Numbered from the stretch's first letter, positions 40,128 through 48,640 are shown. The stretch is 52,413 bases of DNA from Verrucomicrobiia bacterium (GCA_011525685.1 WYBW01000161.1:1-52413); one strand, 5' to 3'. Translations and numbers: made by a program. Notes: generated by a model from the letters alone, not told the origin.

Positions 40128-42422
40128 TCATCGCACGGCCTTCAGTCGCCAGCTTCGCAACCGGAGCGCGTTGCCAATCACGATCAGGTCCGAGGCGCCC
40201 ATCGCGGCGGCGCAGAGCATCGGGCTGAGGAACCCCAGCGCGGCCAGCGGCACCCCCAAAGCGTTGTAAAAAAACGCCCAAAACAGATTCTGTTTGATGG
40301 TTCGCAGAGTGGCGCGTGCCAGCCCCAGCGCTTCCGGCACCGCCTCGATTTCGGACCGCAGCAAGATGATGTCCGCCGCCTCGCGTGCAATGTCGCTGGC
40401 GCGGGCCACGGCGATGCCCAGGTCCGCCTGCTCCAACGCCGGGGCGTCGTTGATGCCGTCGCCCACGAACGCCACGCGCTCGCCGCGCGATTGCAGTTGC
40501 TTCACGAAGTCCGCCTTCTGTTCCGGGCGCACTTCGGCAAAGATGTGTTCCGCCGCAATGCCCACCTGGCTGGCGACGGCCTTCGCCGTTCGCGCATGGT
40601 CACCAGTCAGGAGAAAAGTTTTGAGACCCTGCCGCTGGAGCTGGTGGACGACTTTCGCGGCGTTGGGTTTCGGGGAATCTTTCAGCGCAAAAACTCCCAG
40701 CAACGCTTCCCCGCTGGCCACGCCGACCAGCATCGCTCCGTCCGCTTTCCATTGCTCGATCATCCCGCCATCCGCGGGAGGTCGGATGCCGCAGGACTGC
40801 AACCAGTTCAAAGAACCCAGCCGGGCCGCCTCCAGCTTCCCCTCTTGGGTTCTCAATTCAGCCTGCACTCCCGAGCCTGGAGTTTCCCTCCAGTTCAGCA
40901 ACACAAGCTTCGTGTCCGACAAGCGAGCCAGCACTTTGCTGACGGGATGGTTGGACGGTTGCGCCAGCGTGGCGGCAAGTGCTTGTGCCAGGCGAACCGA
41001 GTCTTCCGTGTTGTCAGGAGTCCAAGGTCCGGTCAGAGCCAGTTCGCCGCTGGTCAACGTTCCCGTCTTATCGAAGATCACGGCCGTCACCCTGCCCGCC
41101 TTTTCCAACGCCACGCCATCGCGAATCAGAATGCCCCGCTGCGCGGCGGCGTTCGATCCGGCCATGATCGCCGTCGGCGTGGCCAATCCCATGGCACAGG
41201 GGCAGGCAATGATCAACACCGCGGCGGCGATGATGAAGGGCACGGCGACGTCGCCCAAGGGCAGATGCACCGGCCACAGGAATTTCCCCAGCCAATCATG
41301 AACCCGCGCGGCCGACTCCGGCGCGGCGCCCCACCACAACGCGGCCGCCACCGCGATGCCGAGGACCACCGGCACAAACACGCTGCTCACGCGGTCGCCC
41401 AGGCGTTGAATGTCCGCCCGGCTGCTCTGCGCGCGTTGCACGGCGGCGATGATGTGCGCCAGCGCTGTGCTTTCGCCCGTGGCGGTGACGCGCATCACCA
41501 ACCACCCGTTGCGGTTCACGGTGCCGGCGTAGAGTTCGTCACCGGCGGATTTGTCCACCGGCATCGCCTCGCCGGTCAGCATGGATTCATCCACCGCCGA
41601 GTTCCCTTCGCTCACCACGCCGTCCGTGGGCACGCGGTCGCCGGGTTTGAGGGTCACCAGATTGCCCGGCCGCAAATCGGCCACGGCCACTTCGGTTTCA
41701 CGGCCATCCGAATGACGCAGGCGGGCGGTTTGCGGAGCGAGGTTCAGCAGCGACTTGAGCGCGCCGGACGCCCGGGCGCTCACGCGCGCCTCGATCCAGT
41801 GCCCCACACTGATGAGCGTGATGATGGCCGCGGCTTCCATGAAATAGAGATGCCCGCCGTGTCCGCTGAACAACGCCCACACGCTGTAGCCAAACGCGGT
41901 GCTCGAACCGAGCGCGACGAGCGTGTCCATGTTCGAGCGGCCCATTCTGAGCTGCCGCCAGGCGCCGCGATAGAACGGCGCGCCGGCCACCAACTGGACC
42001 GCGCCCGCCAGGATGAACGCGACCCATTGAAACCAGCGCACCAGCCCGAGGCCGAAAACCCACTCGCCCGCGATCAAGGGCACAGTCGCCAGGACGCCAA
42101 GCCAGAGATTGAGCCGCCAGCCGGAAGAAGGCGGCTCGGCCTGATGAGTTGCGGTCGTGTCAATCGCCTTTGCTTCGTAACCGGCCTGCCGGATTGCCGC
42201 GAGCACGGCGGGCACGTCGGCCGGGGCGTTCACGTCCCAGCGCACCGTGGCCCGTTCGGTTTCGAGCACCACCGCCGCACTCCGCACGCCTCGCACGCTT
42301 TGAATCGCCTCGGTCACGTGGCGGGCGCAGTTGTTGCAATTCATTCCGCTGACCAGAAGGTCAGTGACCGTTCCGGAAGTGGATGAGTCAGCGGTGCGAG
42401 CTTGTGGGGCTGAATGGTTCAT
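40128..42422 (-). CDS. copA: Copper-translocating P1B-type ATPase
   Basis: 764 residues from ATG 42422 (MNHSAPQARTADSSTSGTVT). The open frame further upstream overlaps mtnP and is rejected. One HMA metal-binding domain has GMNCNNC (Cys29, Cys32). The actuator has the TGEAMPV loop. The membrane copper site is CPC at 407-409 in IIACPCAMGLATPT. The phosphorylated Asp451 is in DKTGT, and GDGINDAPAL closes the hinge. It pumps Cu(I), or a like soft-metal ion, out of the cytoplasm using ATP. The start overlaps the mtnP stop by four bases (ATGA), so it is probably translated after mtnP. It converges on the sigma/Spy-like set with 24 bp between stops. Confidence 0.93.
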   Translation of the reverse strand: MNHSAPQARTADSSTSGTVTDLLVSGMNCNNCARHVTEAIQSVRGVRSAAVVLETERATVRWDVNAPADVPAVLAAIRQAGYEAKAIDTTATHQAEPPSSGWRLNLWLGVLATVPLIAGEWVFGLGLVRWFQWVAFILAGAVQLVAGAPFYRGAWRQLRMGRSNMDTLVALGSSTAFGYSVWALFSGHGGHLYFMEAAAIITLISVGHWIEARVSARASGALKSLLNLAPQTARLRHSDGRETEVAVADLRPGNLVTLKPGDRVPTDGVVSEGNSAVDESMLTGEAMPVDKSAGDELYAGTVNRNGWLVMRVTATGESTALAHIIAAVQRAQSSRADIQRLGDRVSSVFVPVVLGIAVAAALWWGAAPESAARVHDWLGKFLWPVHLPLGDVAVPFIIAAAVLIIACPCAMGLATPTAIMAGSNAAAQRGILIRDGVALEKAGRVTAVIFDKTGTLTSGELALTGPWTPDNTEDSVRLAQALAATLAQPSNHPVSKVLARLSDTKLVLLNWRETPGSGVQAELRTQEGKLEAARLGSLNWLQSCGIRPPADGGMIEQWKADGAMLVGVASGEALLGVFALKDSPKPNAAKVVHQLQRQGLKTFLLTGDHARTAKAVASQVGIAAEHIFAEVRPEQKADFVKQLQSRGERVAFVGDGINDAPALEQADLGIAVARASDIAREAADIILLRSEIEAVPEALGLARATLRTIKQNLFWAFFYNALGVPLAALGFLSPMLCAAAMGASDLIVIGNALRLRSWRLKAVR

Positions 42423-43303
42423 CGGTTCCGACTGTCGCCCCCAAGGTACTTCGCCAGGATCGGACGCAGTTCTGCCACAGTCTTTCGTGGCCAGAGTGTC
42501 TTGTCGGTCATGATGGCGTTCCGCAACGCCGAGTGGCAAGGCCAGTTGGCCGTGGTTGGAATGCGCGGAATGACAGATTGAACAATGGCGCGGGCCATGG
42601 CCGCGTTCCTGGCAAGGTTGGCCAGGACCATATCCACGGTCACGTGGTCGTGCTCCTCGTTCCAACAGTCATAGTCGGTGACCATCGCCAGGGTGGCGTA
42701 GGCGATTTCGGCTTCGCGGGCGCACTTGGCCTCACCGAGGTTCGTCATGCCGATGACGTCGTAGCCGAGCCGGTGATGGGTCAGTGATTCGGCCCGCGTG
42801 CTGAACGCCGGTCCTTCCATGTTCACGTATGTGCCGCCGTCGTGAACCCGGGCGCGGCAGGCGCGGGCGGCCTGCAACAGGAGCTGGCGCAGTTCCTCGC
42901 AAACCGGGTGAGCAAACGCCACGTGCGCCACGATGCCGCGTCCGAAGAAGGTGTGCTCGACGTCGCGCTTGGTGCGGTCAAGGAACTGGTCCACGAGCAC
43001 GAGGTCGCAGGGATGATATTTTTTCTGAAGCGAACCGACGGCGCTGACGCTGATGATCCAGGCCACGCCGAGCTTCTTCATGGCCCAGAGGTTGGCGCGG
43101 TGGTTGAGTTCGCCGGGCAGGAGGCGATGGCCGCGGCCGTGGCGCGGCAGAAACGCCACGTCGCGCCCTGCCAGGCGGCCGGTCAAGAAGTCATCCGAGG
43201 GCGGGCCAAACGGCGTTCTGACCTTGACCCACTTCTGGCGGCTGAATCCTTCGAGATGGTAAAGGCCGCTCCCGCCGATGATGCCGATGCGCTTTGCTGC
43301 CAT
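42419..43303 (-). CDS. mtnP: S-methyl-5'-thioadenosine phosphorylase
   Basis: 294 residues starting MAAKRIGIIGGSGLYHLEGF. It is a trimeric purine phosphorylase: IGIIGGSGLY and FLPRHGRGHRLLPGELNHRA bind phosphate, GGTYVNMEGPAFSTRAES binds the methylthioribose, and MTNLGEAKCAREAEIAYATL and VTDYDCWNEEH complete the site. It splits methylthioadenosine from polyamine synthesis into adenine and methylthioribose-1-phosphate for methionine salvage. Length and motifs are normal. It overlaps the copper ATPase gene by four bases, an unusual pairing. The next gene upstream encodes a second nucleosidase-type enzyme. Confidence 0.94.
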   Translation of the reverse strand: MAAKRIGIIGGSGLYHLEGFSRQKWVKVRTPFGPPSDDFLTGRLAGRDVAFLPRHGRGHRLLPGELNHRANLWAMKKLGVAWIISVSAVGSLQKKYHPCDLVLVDQFLDRTKRDVEHTFFGRGIVAHVAFAHPVCEELRQLLLQAARACRARVHDGGTYVNMEGPAFSTRAESLTHHRLGYDVIGMTNLGEAKCAREAEIAYATLAMVTDYDCWNEEHDHVTVDMVLANLARNAAMARAIVQSVIPRIPTTANWPCHSALRNAIMTDKTLWPRKTVAELRPILAKYLGGDSRNR

Positions 43304-43421
43304 GGCAGGATGTTGACCGAGAGGCGTCGGGAGGGGCGAGGGAAATCTGTGGCGGCTTCGGATGGCATTGCCTCCGCCGACGGAATGGGAAGGAGAGGCA
43401 CGCCGCCCGCAACGCCGCGGG

Positions 43422-44066
43422 CTACGGCTGCTCGACGACTTTGATCAGCACGGCCGCCAGACGTTCCGCGGCGAGACGGCAGTTCTTTCGCAGGCGCAGC
43501 AAGGCGGGGATTTTGCCCGGGGATTTCGCGATGGCCAGAGCAAGCTTGCCAAGATCCAGATTCGCATCCGGCTTAGAGATCTGGTTGAAGTCCAGCGGCA
43601 AGTCCTCGTCCGCCGTGTCAGAAATTGCCCGCACCGTGGCGCAAGGAACGCCGCGCTCGCGACAGACTGTCTGGATAACCTCGGACTCCATTTCCACGAC
43701 GTCCGCGCCCGTTGTGCGGCGCAACTCCGCTTTCTCCGCCGCCGTGACGGCAACCCGCGCCGAGCAGTGGAAGCTTGCCGGTCTGGCGCCGGACCGGCCC
43801 AGTCTTTCAAGGAGCATCGCGTCGCCAGTCGCGAACACGACATCGCCAATGGCCAGTTGCGAATTCAGCGCCCCGGCGAAGCCGCACGTCAGCACAAAGC
43901 GCGGCCGGCAGTTCTCCAGAAATGACCTGAGCTTTGATTCGGCGTTCACCCTCCCGATGCCGGTGATGAGCCGGTGGACTTCCGGGAGGTCGGCGGCAAG
44001 GTTCTGGAAGGGGATGGCCTCCTCCTTGAGCGCGAAGCAAACAAGGCTTTGAGTTTCCCGGTTCAC
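43422..44066 (-). CDS. MTA/SAH nucleosidase-family protein
   Basis: 214 residues from GTG 44066 (MNRETQSLVCFALKEEAIPF). It is a nucleoside phosphorylase fold: VCFALKEEA, HRLITGIGRVNAE, FVLTCGFAGAL, LAIGDVVFATG, the base-binding DVVEMESEVIQTVCRERGVP and VRAISDTADEDLPLDFN with the catalytic Asp. Such proteins hydrolyse methylthioadenosine or S-adenosylhomocysteine. A related branch (HpnG) acts in hopanoid synthesis. No hopanoid genes are near, while mtnP is, so a purine-salvage role is more likely. The gap to mtnP is 118 bp with nothing notable in it. Confidence 0.85.
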   Translation of the reverse strand: MNRETQSLVCFALKEEAIPFQNLAADLPEVHRLITGIGRVNAESKLRSFLENCRPRFVLTCGFAGALNSQLAIGDVVFATGDAMLLERLGRSGARPASFHCSARVAVTAAEKAELRRTTGADVVEMESEVIQTVCRERGVPCATVRAISDTADEDLPLDFNQISKPDANLDLGKLALAIAKSPGKIPALLRLRKNCRLAAERLAAVLIKVVEQP

Positions 44067-44134
44067 GCCCTCGAACGTTTCGCAGTGAGTGAACCCGCTC
44101 CGTCAATCGTCTGTCGTAAGCCGCAAATCATAAA

Positions 44135-44854
44135 TCACTTGATCCCCGCCAGCCGCTCCTTCCAAATCCGATACAACTCCACCGTCGCGCGCACGTCGCG
44201 CAGGCAATATTCGGCGATGTCACGGTACTTGCCCTCCGCGAGCAAGGAGTTCACGTCCATGCCCGTCACGCCGTGGCTCTTGGGTGACTCAATGCCGAAA
44301 GCCTTGCAATAGAAATCGAGGTTGAACTTCCGCGCCGCGCCGTCGCGACCGCTCACCCCGTAAAACGTGAATTGCTCGGCCAGGTCGCAGTGCGGTTCGG
44401 TGGCGAACCGGTAGCCGAGCCAGTTTTTTTTCGAGATCGCCACGTTGAGCACGGCGGAGCGGAGATAGAGGAACGGCACGTCGAAGCCGCGTCCGTTGAA
44501 TGTCACGACCTCGTCGTAGTGTTTGGCCACGTCCCAGAACGCGGTGAGCAACTCGACCTCATCCGCGCAGGGAACGAATTCCACCGGGCCGCCCTCCGCG
44601 GCGTCTTGCTCGAAGTCGTCCGCCGTGAACAACACCTTGCCGCGGAGGGTTTCGGCGTTGAGCATCGCGATGCAGACCACCTGCGCGGTGAAGGGCCAGA
44701 GATTGAATTGCCGCAGGACTTCTTCGCGCCGGATCGCGCGGGCGGTTTCATCTTCAATCTTCTGTGTCTCGCGCAGGAGATATTCCTGCTGGACCTCGTC
44801 GAAGTTTGCGAGCGGGAGCGCGGAGGTTTCGATGTCGAATACGAGTCTGGCCAC
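44135..44854 (-). CDS. Predicted 3'-5' exonuclease (PolB-exonuclease-like, RNase H fold)
   Basis: 239 residues from GTG 44854 (MARLVFDIETSALPLANFDE). Exo I is DIET, Exo II is VVTFNGRGFDVPFLYLRSAV and Exo III is YCLRDVRATVELYRIW. All catalytic acidic residues of the DEDDy class are therefore visible. It resembles the stand-alone family related to family-B polymerase exonucleases (PF10108 type) and would trim DNA or RNA 3' ends. No polymerase partner is adjacent. It shares its strand and small gaps with the nucleosidase and serpin genes. Confidence 0.88.
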   Translation of the reverse strand: MARLVFDIETSALPLANFDEVQQEYLLRETQKIEDETARAIRREEVLRQFNLWPFTAQVVCIAMLNAETLRGKVLFTADDFEQDAAEGGPVEFVPCADEVELLTAFWDVAKHYDEVVTFNGRGFDVPFLYLRSAVLNVAISKKNWLGYRFATEPHCDLAEQFTFYGVSGRDGAARKFNLDFYCKAFGIESPKSHGVTGMDVNSLLAEGKYRDIAEYCLRDVRATVELYRIWKERLAGIK

Positions 44855-44909
44855 GGCGGGAATTTAACCGCTAATTCCCGTCAATCCACGCTAATCTTAT
44901 CATCCGCGA

Positions 44910-46529
44910 TTACTGACTCGGATCCACCACTCGCCCAAGAAACAGAATGATGCCGGTCGAGTTTTCGCGGATGAGGAATACGAACGGGTGATTCGCCTTG
45001 AATTGATTGGACATGCTCCTGGACTTTGCCTCGAAGATCGTGACCGCGGCGGCTTTTGTTCCCTCTTCATCCACTTCGACGAAGGCTTGGTGCAACGCCG
45101 TGGACAAGTAGAGATTGTTGATTCCGTCAATACCGGAAAAATCCGCAGAGAGCCCATCGAAGGCTGTGGTGATGCCCAACGCGTTGAGCAGCGGAATCAG
45201 GTCGAGACGCTTGGTCGTCTTGAAGCGGGGAAACCAGACGAGCGTCTCGCGCGCCGGCTGTTGATCCAATTCCGCCAGCCAGGCCGGCAGTCTGTCGCGT
45301 TCCAACCGGCGTTCCAACTCGCTCAAACCGTCCACGGCCTCTGGAAGCATCACGACCATGGACAAGTCCTTGCCGAAATAGGGCAGTTCCAATAATCGCA
45401 GCGTGAAGTCTTCCTCGACCACATACGCCATCTTGAAATCCGCTTTTTGGTGCATCATCGGGACATTCACGCTTTGTTCCTTGGTGAGGTAAAAAGGTGC
45501 CGGCTTGGTTTCATCACGTTTGAACAAGGATGCCCAGCGGCCTTTGAAATAAATGGCATTGCAGAGCACGAGACTGGTGTCGCCGGCAACCTGACCCGGT
45601 TGGATCGTGTCCGTGAACTGATTCCCGGTGTTGCGCCGCACCCACTGATTGATCCGGCGACGGGCGGATTCGGAGTCGTCTCGAAAATCCACCATCTCCG
45701 CGGTCGCTTGATACGGGCCGTGCATGACGTCAAGGAAACCGTCGGTGAAAGGATCGCCCTCCTGACACCAGATGGAATTGGCGACTGTCAGGCGGATGCG
45801 ACCGCGACGCTGCAAATCCGACAGGCGCTCGCGCAATACACCGGCAGTGTGATGGAAGTTGGATTGCGTGAGGCTGAGATGAAGCGCCGCTGCGATCTCC
45901 TGCTCCGTCTGCCCTCGCGCCCCGGCCAGGACCATTCCCAGCGCCGTCGAAATGCTGTAGGGAGAAACAAACACGTTGCCTGGTTGTTCCTTCAGCGTGC
46001 GGTAGAGGTCGAGCGCGAAGCGTGTGTTCGACTCGACAACAGACTTCACTTCAGGGGAAGGCTGGAACGTCCTCGGCGTGCCACGGCCACCGCCAACGAA
46101 GGCCGACCCCACCGCGATCACTACAACCAACGCAAGACACCATTTGATGCCAGGACTGACCCGCTTGGGTAGTCCGAAGCGACCACCCAAAGCCGTCCTC
46201 AGAGCGAAAATGCCGTAAGTTATCACGGCCCAAAAGAGCGCCATAACGGAGGCGACAAGCAGGAGCAACAGGACGGCCAGAACACTCGACTCGACTTCGG
46301 TCGCTGCTAGGAGCTTCAGCAGCGGATAGTGACTCCAAGTCAGCAAGCTGATGGCTTTGGCGAAGAGCCAGGAGTCCCTGGGCAACGTTACACTCAAGAA
46401 GACCAGAGCGATCTCGAAGACGATACCCACGAGAATTGCCCGCTTCCATCGGGACGAACCCTCTGAGGGCGTCGCGGTCGCCTCCGCCTGACCCGCGCAC
46501 TTCCAGCACGAATCAAACTGGTCCTCCAA
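44910..46529 (-). CDS. Membrane-anchored serpin with N-terminal zinc-ribbon remnant
   Basis: The frame opens at TTG 46529. Residues 1-16 carry CWKC, the second half of a zinc ribbon whose first half (TCPKCGERLE) is encoded directly upstream in the same frame, just after an in-frame ATG-TGA at 46559-46554. Three or four membrane helices follow (AILVGIVFEIALVFLSVTLP, SSVLAVLLLLLVASVMALFW, WCLALVVVIAVGSAFVGGG). Residues about 165-539 are a full serpin: NVFVSPYSISTALGMVLAGA, ANSIWCQEG, LVLCNAIYFKGRWASLF, the hinge VEVDEEGTKAAAVT and the closing NHPFVFLIRENSTGIILFLG. The small-residue hinge indicates an inhibitory serpin, a suicide inhibitor of serine or cysteine proteases. Fixing it to the membrane behind a zinc ribbon is unusual. 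It adds a second protease inhibitor besides the alpha-2-macroglobulin. Confidence 0.88.
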   Translation of the reverse strand: MEDQFDSCWKCAGQAEATATPSEGSSRWKRAILVGIVFEIALVFLSVTLPRDSWLFAKAISLLTWSHYPLLKLLAATEVESSVLAVLLLLLVASVMALFWAVITYGIFALRTALGGRFGLPKRVSPGIKWCLALVVVIAVGSAFVGGGRGTPRTFQPSPEVKSVVESNTRFALDLYRTLKEQPGNVFVSPYSISTALGMVLAGARGQTEQEIAAALHLSLTQSNFHHTAGVLRERLSDLQRRGRIRLTVANSIWCQEGDPFTDGFLDVMHGPYQATAEMVDFRDDSESARRRINQWVRRNTGNQFTDTIQPGQVAGDTSLVLCNAIYFKGRWASLFKRDETKPAPFYLTKEQSVNVPMMHQKADFKMAYVVEEDFTLRLLELPYFGKDLSMVVMLPEAVDGLSELERRLERDRLPAWLAELDQQPARETLVWFPRFKTTKRLDLIPLLNALGITTAFDGLSADFSGIDGINNLYLSTALHQAFVEVDEEGTKAAAVTIFEAKSRSMSNQFKANHPFVFLIRENSTGIILFLGRVVDPSQ

Positions 46530-46734
46530 CCTTTCGCCGCATTTCGGGCAAGTTCACATCGCTCGACCTTCGTCTTGCGTTCGCCACAACCCAACCGTCC
46601 AACCGTGAATCCGGCGGCAAGCAGCGTCAATGAAAACTCTTTGGTCCGAATACCGGACAACCTTGGGAAGAACTGACTCGCGGAAGACAACTGAAATGGC
46701 AGGCAACAAACTGGCGGGACGAACCGGAGACAAC

Positions 46735-46788
46735 AAAAAAACCAGGATGGAAAACCCGTCACGCAGACCAAGCTTGCCATCCCGGTTT
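46735..46788 (-). terminator. Rho-independent terminator after the lysine-rich micro-gene
   Basis: On the minus strand CCGGGATGG (46785-46777) pairs with CCATCCTGG (46750-46742) over 9 bp, with one G-T pair and a 26-nt loop, and is followed by seven T residues (46741-46735). It starts about 10 bp after the micro-gene stop at 46799, so the micro-gene has its own transcript end. About 205 bp further lies the serpin start. The stretch 46560-46734 shows nothing else I can name. Confidence 0.85.
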
Positions 46789-46798
46789 CTCCAAGGAG

Positions 46799-46837
46799 TT
46801 ACTTCTTCTTCTTACCTTTCTTTTTCTTCGCTGCCAC
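46799..46837 (-). CDS. 12-residue lysine-rich micro-protein
   Basis: GTG 46837 opens a 12-codon frame, MAAKKKKGKKKK, ending TAA at 46799. Eight of twelve residues are Lys, written with both AAG and AAA. It is taken as a gene because of its context: a nine-base perfect Shine-Dalgarno at proper spacing, a terminator right after the stop and an AT-rich leader with paired repeats. All of these are rare elsewhere in the window. The peptide could bind nucleic acid or ribosomes. It could instead be a leader peptide whose lysine codons sense lysyl-tRNA and control the terminator and the serpin gene beyond it. An alternative frame across the same DNA (MKQMQQPTNQIGGDTRGSEE) does not fit the Shine-Dalgarno. 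Confidence 0.6.
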   Translation of the reverse strand: MAAKKKKGKKKK

Positions 46838-46841
46838 GAGT

Positions 46842-46850
46842 ATCACCTCC
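46842..46850 (-). promoter_or_regulatory. Perfect extended Shine-Dalgarno of the micro-gene
   Basis: GGAGGTGAT on the minus strand is fully complementary to the conserved 16S rRNA tail. It sits 8 nt (from GGAGG) before GTG 46837. Most genes in this window have weak or no such site, so this sequence decides the start of the micro-gene. Confidence 0.75.
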
Positions 46851-46871
46851 GATCTGGTTTGTGGGTTGTTG

Positions 46872-46959
46872 CATTTGTTTCATGCAAGAGGGCCAAGTTT
46901 TTTGGTTTTGCTCGTTTGTAGAAGAAAAATCCGTCCACATGCAAACATTTTTTTCATGC
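46872..46959 (-). promoter_or_regulatory. Paired 14-bp direct repeats upstream of the micro-gene (possible operator)
   Basis: Minus-strand GCATGAAAAAAATG (46959-46946) and GCATGAAACAAATG (46885-46872) differ at one position and are spaced 74 bp apart, about seven helical turns. The second lies inside the palindrome TTGCATGAAACAAATGCAA. The interval is AT-rich, unlike its surroundings. A loose promoter (TTGCAT near 46944, then TTCTAC about 17 bp on) lies between them. A dimeric regulator could bind both repeats. Confidence 0.4.
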
Positions 46960-47018
46960 GCGAACGGAAATTTTTTCAGGTGCGCCAGGCGTTTGCGCGA
47001 CTCCAACGACGCGGCGAG

Positions 47019-47228
47019 TCAGTTGCGCTCGAAGATTTCAACGATGCTCTCGGAGTCAATCCGGACGGCTTCGCCGTTGTCCCCGAAGTAAAAGAGCATG
47101 CGATAATCCTTCGTGGCGCCAAGGTCGCGCGGCGTCTTGAAGGCGTACTGCGCGCCATTGGTGAGCCGGATCGCGAACGGACGAAACGGATTTCGCTCAA
47201 GGGTCTCCTTGATCTCGGCGGTTTTCAT
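47019..47228 (-). CDS. Small conserved hypothetical protein
   Basis: 69 residues: MKTAEIKETLERNPFRPFAI, RLTNGAQYAFKTPRDLGATK and FYFGDNGEAVRIDSESIVEI. The pattern E-x-L...P-F-R-P-F-x-I-R-L-x-N-G followed by two beta strands and a closing I-x-S-I-V-x-I is a small family I have seen in Verrucomicrobia and Planctomycetes, often present in many copies. It looks like a small beta-barrel or SH3-like fold. No function is known to me. It lies upstream of the micro-gene and downstream of apgM. Confidence 0.75.
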   Translation of the reverse strand: MKTAEIKETLERNPFRPFAIRLTNGAQYAFKTPRDLGATKDYRMLFYFGDNGEAVRIDSESIVEIFERN

Positions 47229-47281
47229 GTTGCCAACTTACCGCGTCAACGGGCGAGATGCAATTTGCATCCGCGAACCTG

Positions 47282-48505
47282 TTACGCGCCAAACTTGTCG
47301 AACAGGCGCGCGTTGGCCTGCATGAGCCGGATCAGATACTTCGCGTCGAACACGCCGAGCGAACCCTGGTTGGCGCCGGTTTCAGTGAAACGATCCAGCT
47401 TGTCGGAGCCGCTGAATGCCGAGTGCAACAACACCGGTTGCGGATGCCACGAGTGACCCTTGAGCGCGCATGGCGTCGAGTGATCACCGGTGATGGCGAG
47501 CACGTCCGGTTTCTTGCGCAGCAGAATTGGCAACGCCGCGTCAAAGTCTTCGATCGCTTTTTTCTTCGCGGCGAAGTTTCCATCCTCGCCCGCCTTGTCG
47601 GTGTACTTGTAGTGGATGAAAAAGAAGCCGTAATTGTCGTACTCGGTGAGGTAGCGCTCGAACTGCTCGGCGATGGTCTGCGGCCCCTCAATTTTCTTCA
47701 TGCCAACGAGTTGTGCGAGGCCCTTGTACATGGGATAGACCGCCAGACACGCCGGTTTGAGCCGGTAACGCTCCTCGAACAGCGGGATGTCCGGCTGGTG
47801 CGCAATCCCGCGCATGAGGAATCCGTTCGCCGGCCTCTCCTTCGCGATGATCGGCAGCGCCTTCTTGTAGAACTCGGCAATCAGTTTCGCCGTCTTCTTC
47901 TGCTTCGCGTTCTTGGGATCGCGCGGCTTGACGGTGGGAATGGCAAAACCTTCGCGGTTCGGATCGGCGTCCGTCAACGGCCCCTCCAAGCCCTTGCCGC
48001 GGAACACGACCACGAAGCGATGTTCCTTGCCCGCCTGGATGATGACCTGCGTGTCGCCGATCTTTTTCACCCTGGCCGACAGCATTGCGCAGAGCTTCTC
48101 GCACGTCTCGGTCGGGATGCGCCCGGCGCGGCGATCGGTGACGATACCTTTCGCGTCGAGCGTGGCGAAGTTGGCGCGGGCGCAGACGTCGCCGGGTTTA
48201 AGTTCCACACCCAGGCCGAGCGCTTCGATCACGCCGCGGCCCACCTGAAACTCCAGCGGATCATAGCCAAACAAACCCAGATGGCCCGGTCCGCTGCCGG
48301 GCGTGATGCCGGGCGCGACGGGAATCATGCGGCCCTGCGCCGAGTCCTTGCTCAACGCGTCGAGGTTCGGCGTGTACGCGGCTTCCAGCGGGGTCAGGTA
48401 GTTTTGCTCCTGGGTCGCCAGGTCACCCAGTCCGTCGAGCACGACGAGGGCCAGCTTGGCATTGGTCTTGAGCGTCAGTTCAGAGTATTGATCGTCCAAT
48501 TTCAT
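47282..48505 (-). CDS. apgM: 2,3-bisphosphoglycerate-independent phosphoglycerate mutase, archaeal type
   Basis: 407 residues from ATG 48505 (MKLDDQYSELTLKTNAKLAL); the 19 extra codons upstream are not conserved-looking. It is alkaline-phosphatase-like: LVVLDGLGDLA binds metal, ITPGSGPGHLGLFGYDPL carries the phospho-Ser, GRIPTETCEKLCAML follows, and VLAITGDHSTPCALKGHSWH holds the second metal cluster. It interconverts 3- and 2-phosphoglycerate in glycolysis without cofactor. The ApgM branch is found in Archaea and several bacterial phyla. It has no glycolytic neighbour here. Confidence 0.92.
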   Translation of the reverse strand: MKLDDQYSELTLKTNAKLALVVLDGLGDLATQEQNYLTPLEAAYTPNLDALSKDSAQGRMIPVAPGITPGSGPGHLGLFGYDPLEFQVGRGVIEALGLGVELKPGDVCARANFATLDAKGIVTDRRAGRIPTETCEKLCAMLSARVKKIGDTQVIIQAGKEHRFVVVFRGKGLEGPLTDADPNREGFAIPTVKPRDPKNAKQKKTAKLIAEFYKKALPIIAKERPANGFLMRGIAHQPDIPLFEERYRLKPACLAVYPMYKGLAQLVGMKKIEGPQTIAEQFERYLTEYDNYGFFFIHYKYTDKAGEDGNFAAKKKAIEDFDAALPILLRKKPDVLAITGDHSTPCALKGHSWHPQPVLLHSAFSGSDKLDRFTETGANQGSLGVFDAKYLIRLMQANARLFDKFGA

Positions 48506-48640
48506 TTTCGATGTCCAGTGGTTGAGAGAATGTCCGCCGCGGCTCAAACCGCCGTCGCGCACTCGACGAAATCATGGGGACGAGTCCGCGGCAGCGTCAA
48601 CGGGATTCCAGGGATGGATCAAGGTGGATCGCACCACGGC

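Noticed and set aside
42423..42665. 81-codon N-terminal extension of the copper ATPase
   Set aside because: It overlaps conserved mtnP sequence out of frame and is His/Arg/Gly-rich noise. ATG 42422 directly precedes the HMA domain.
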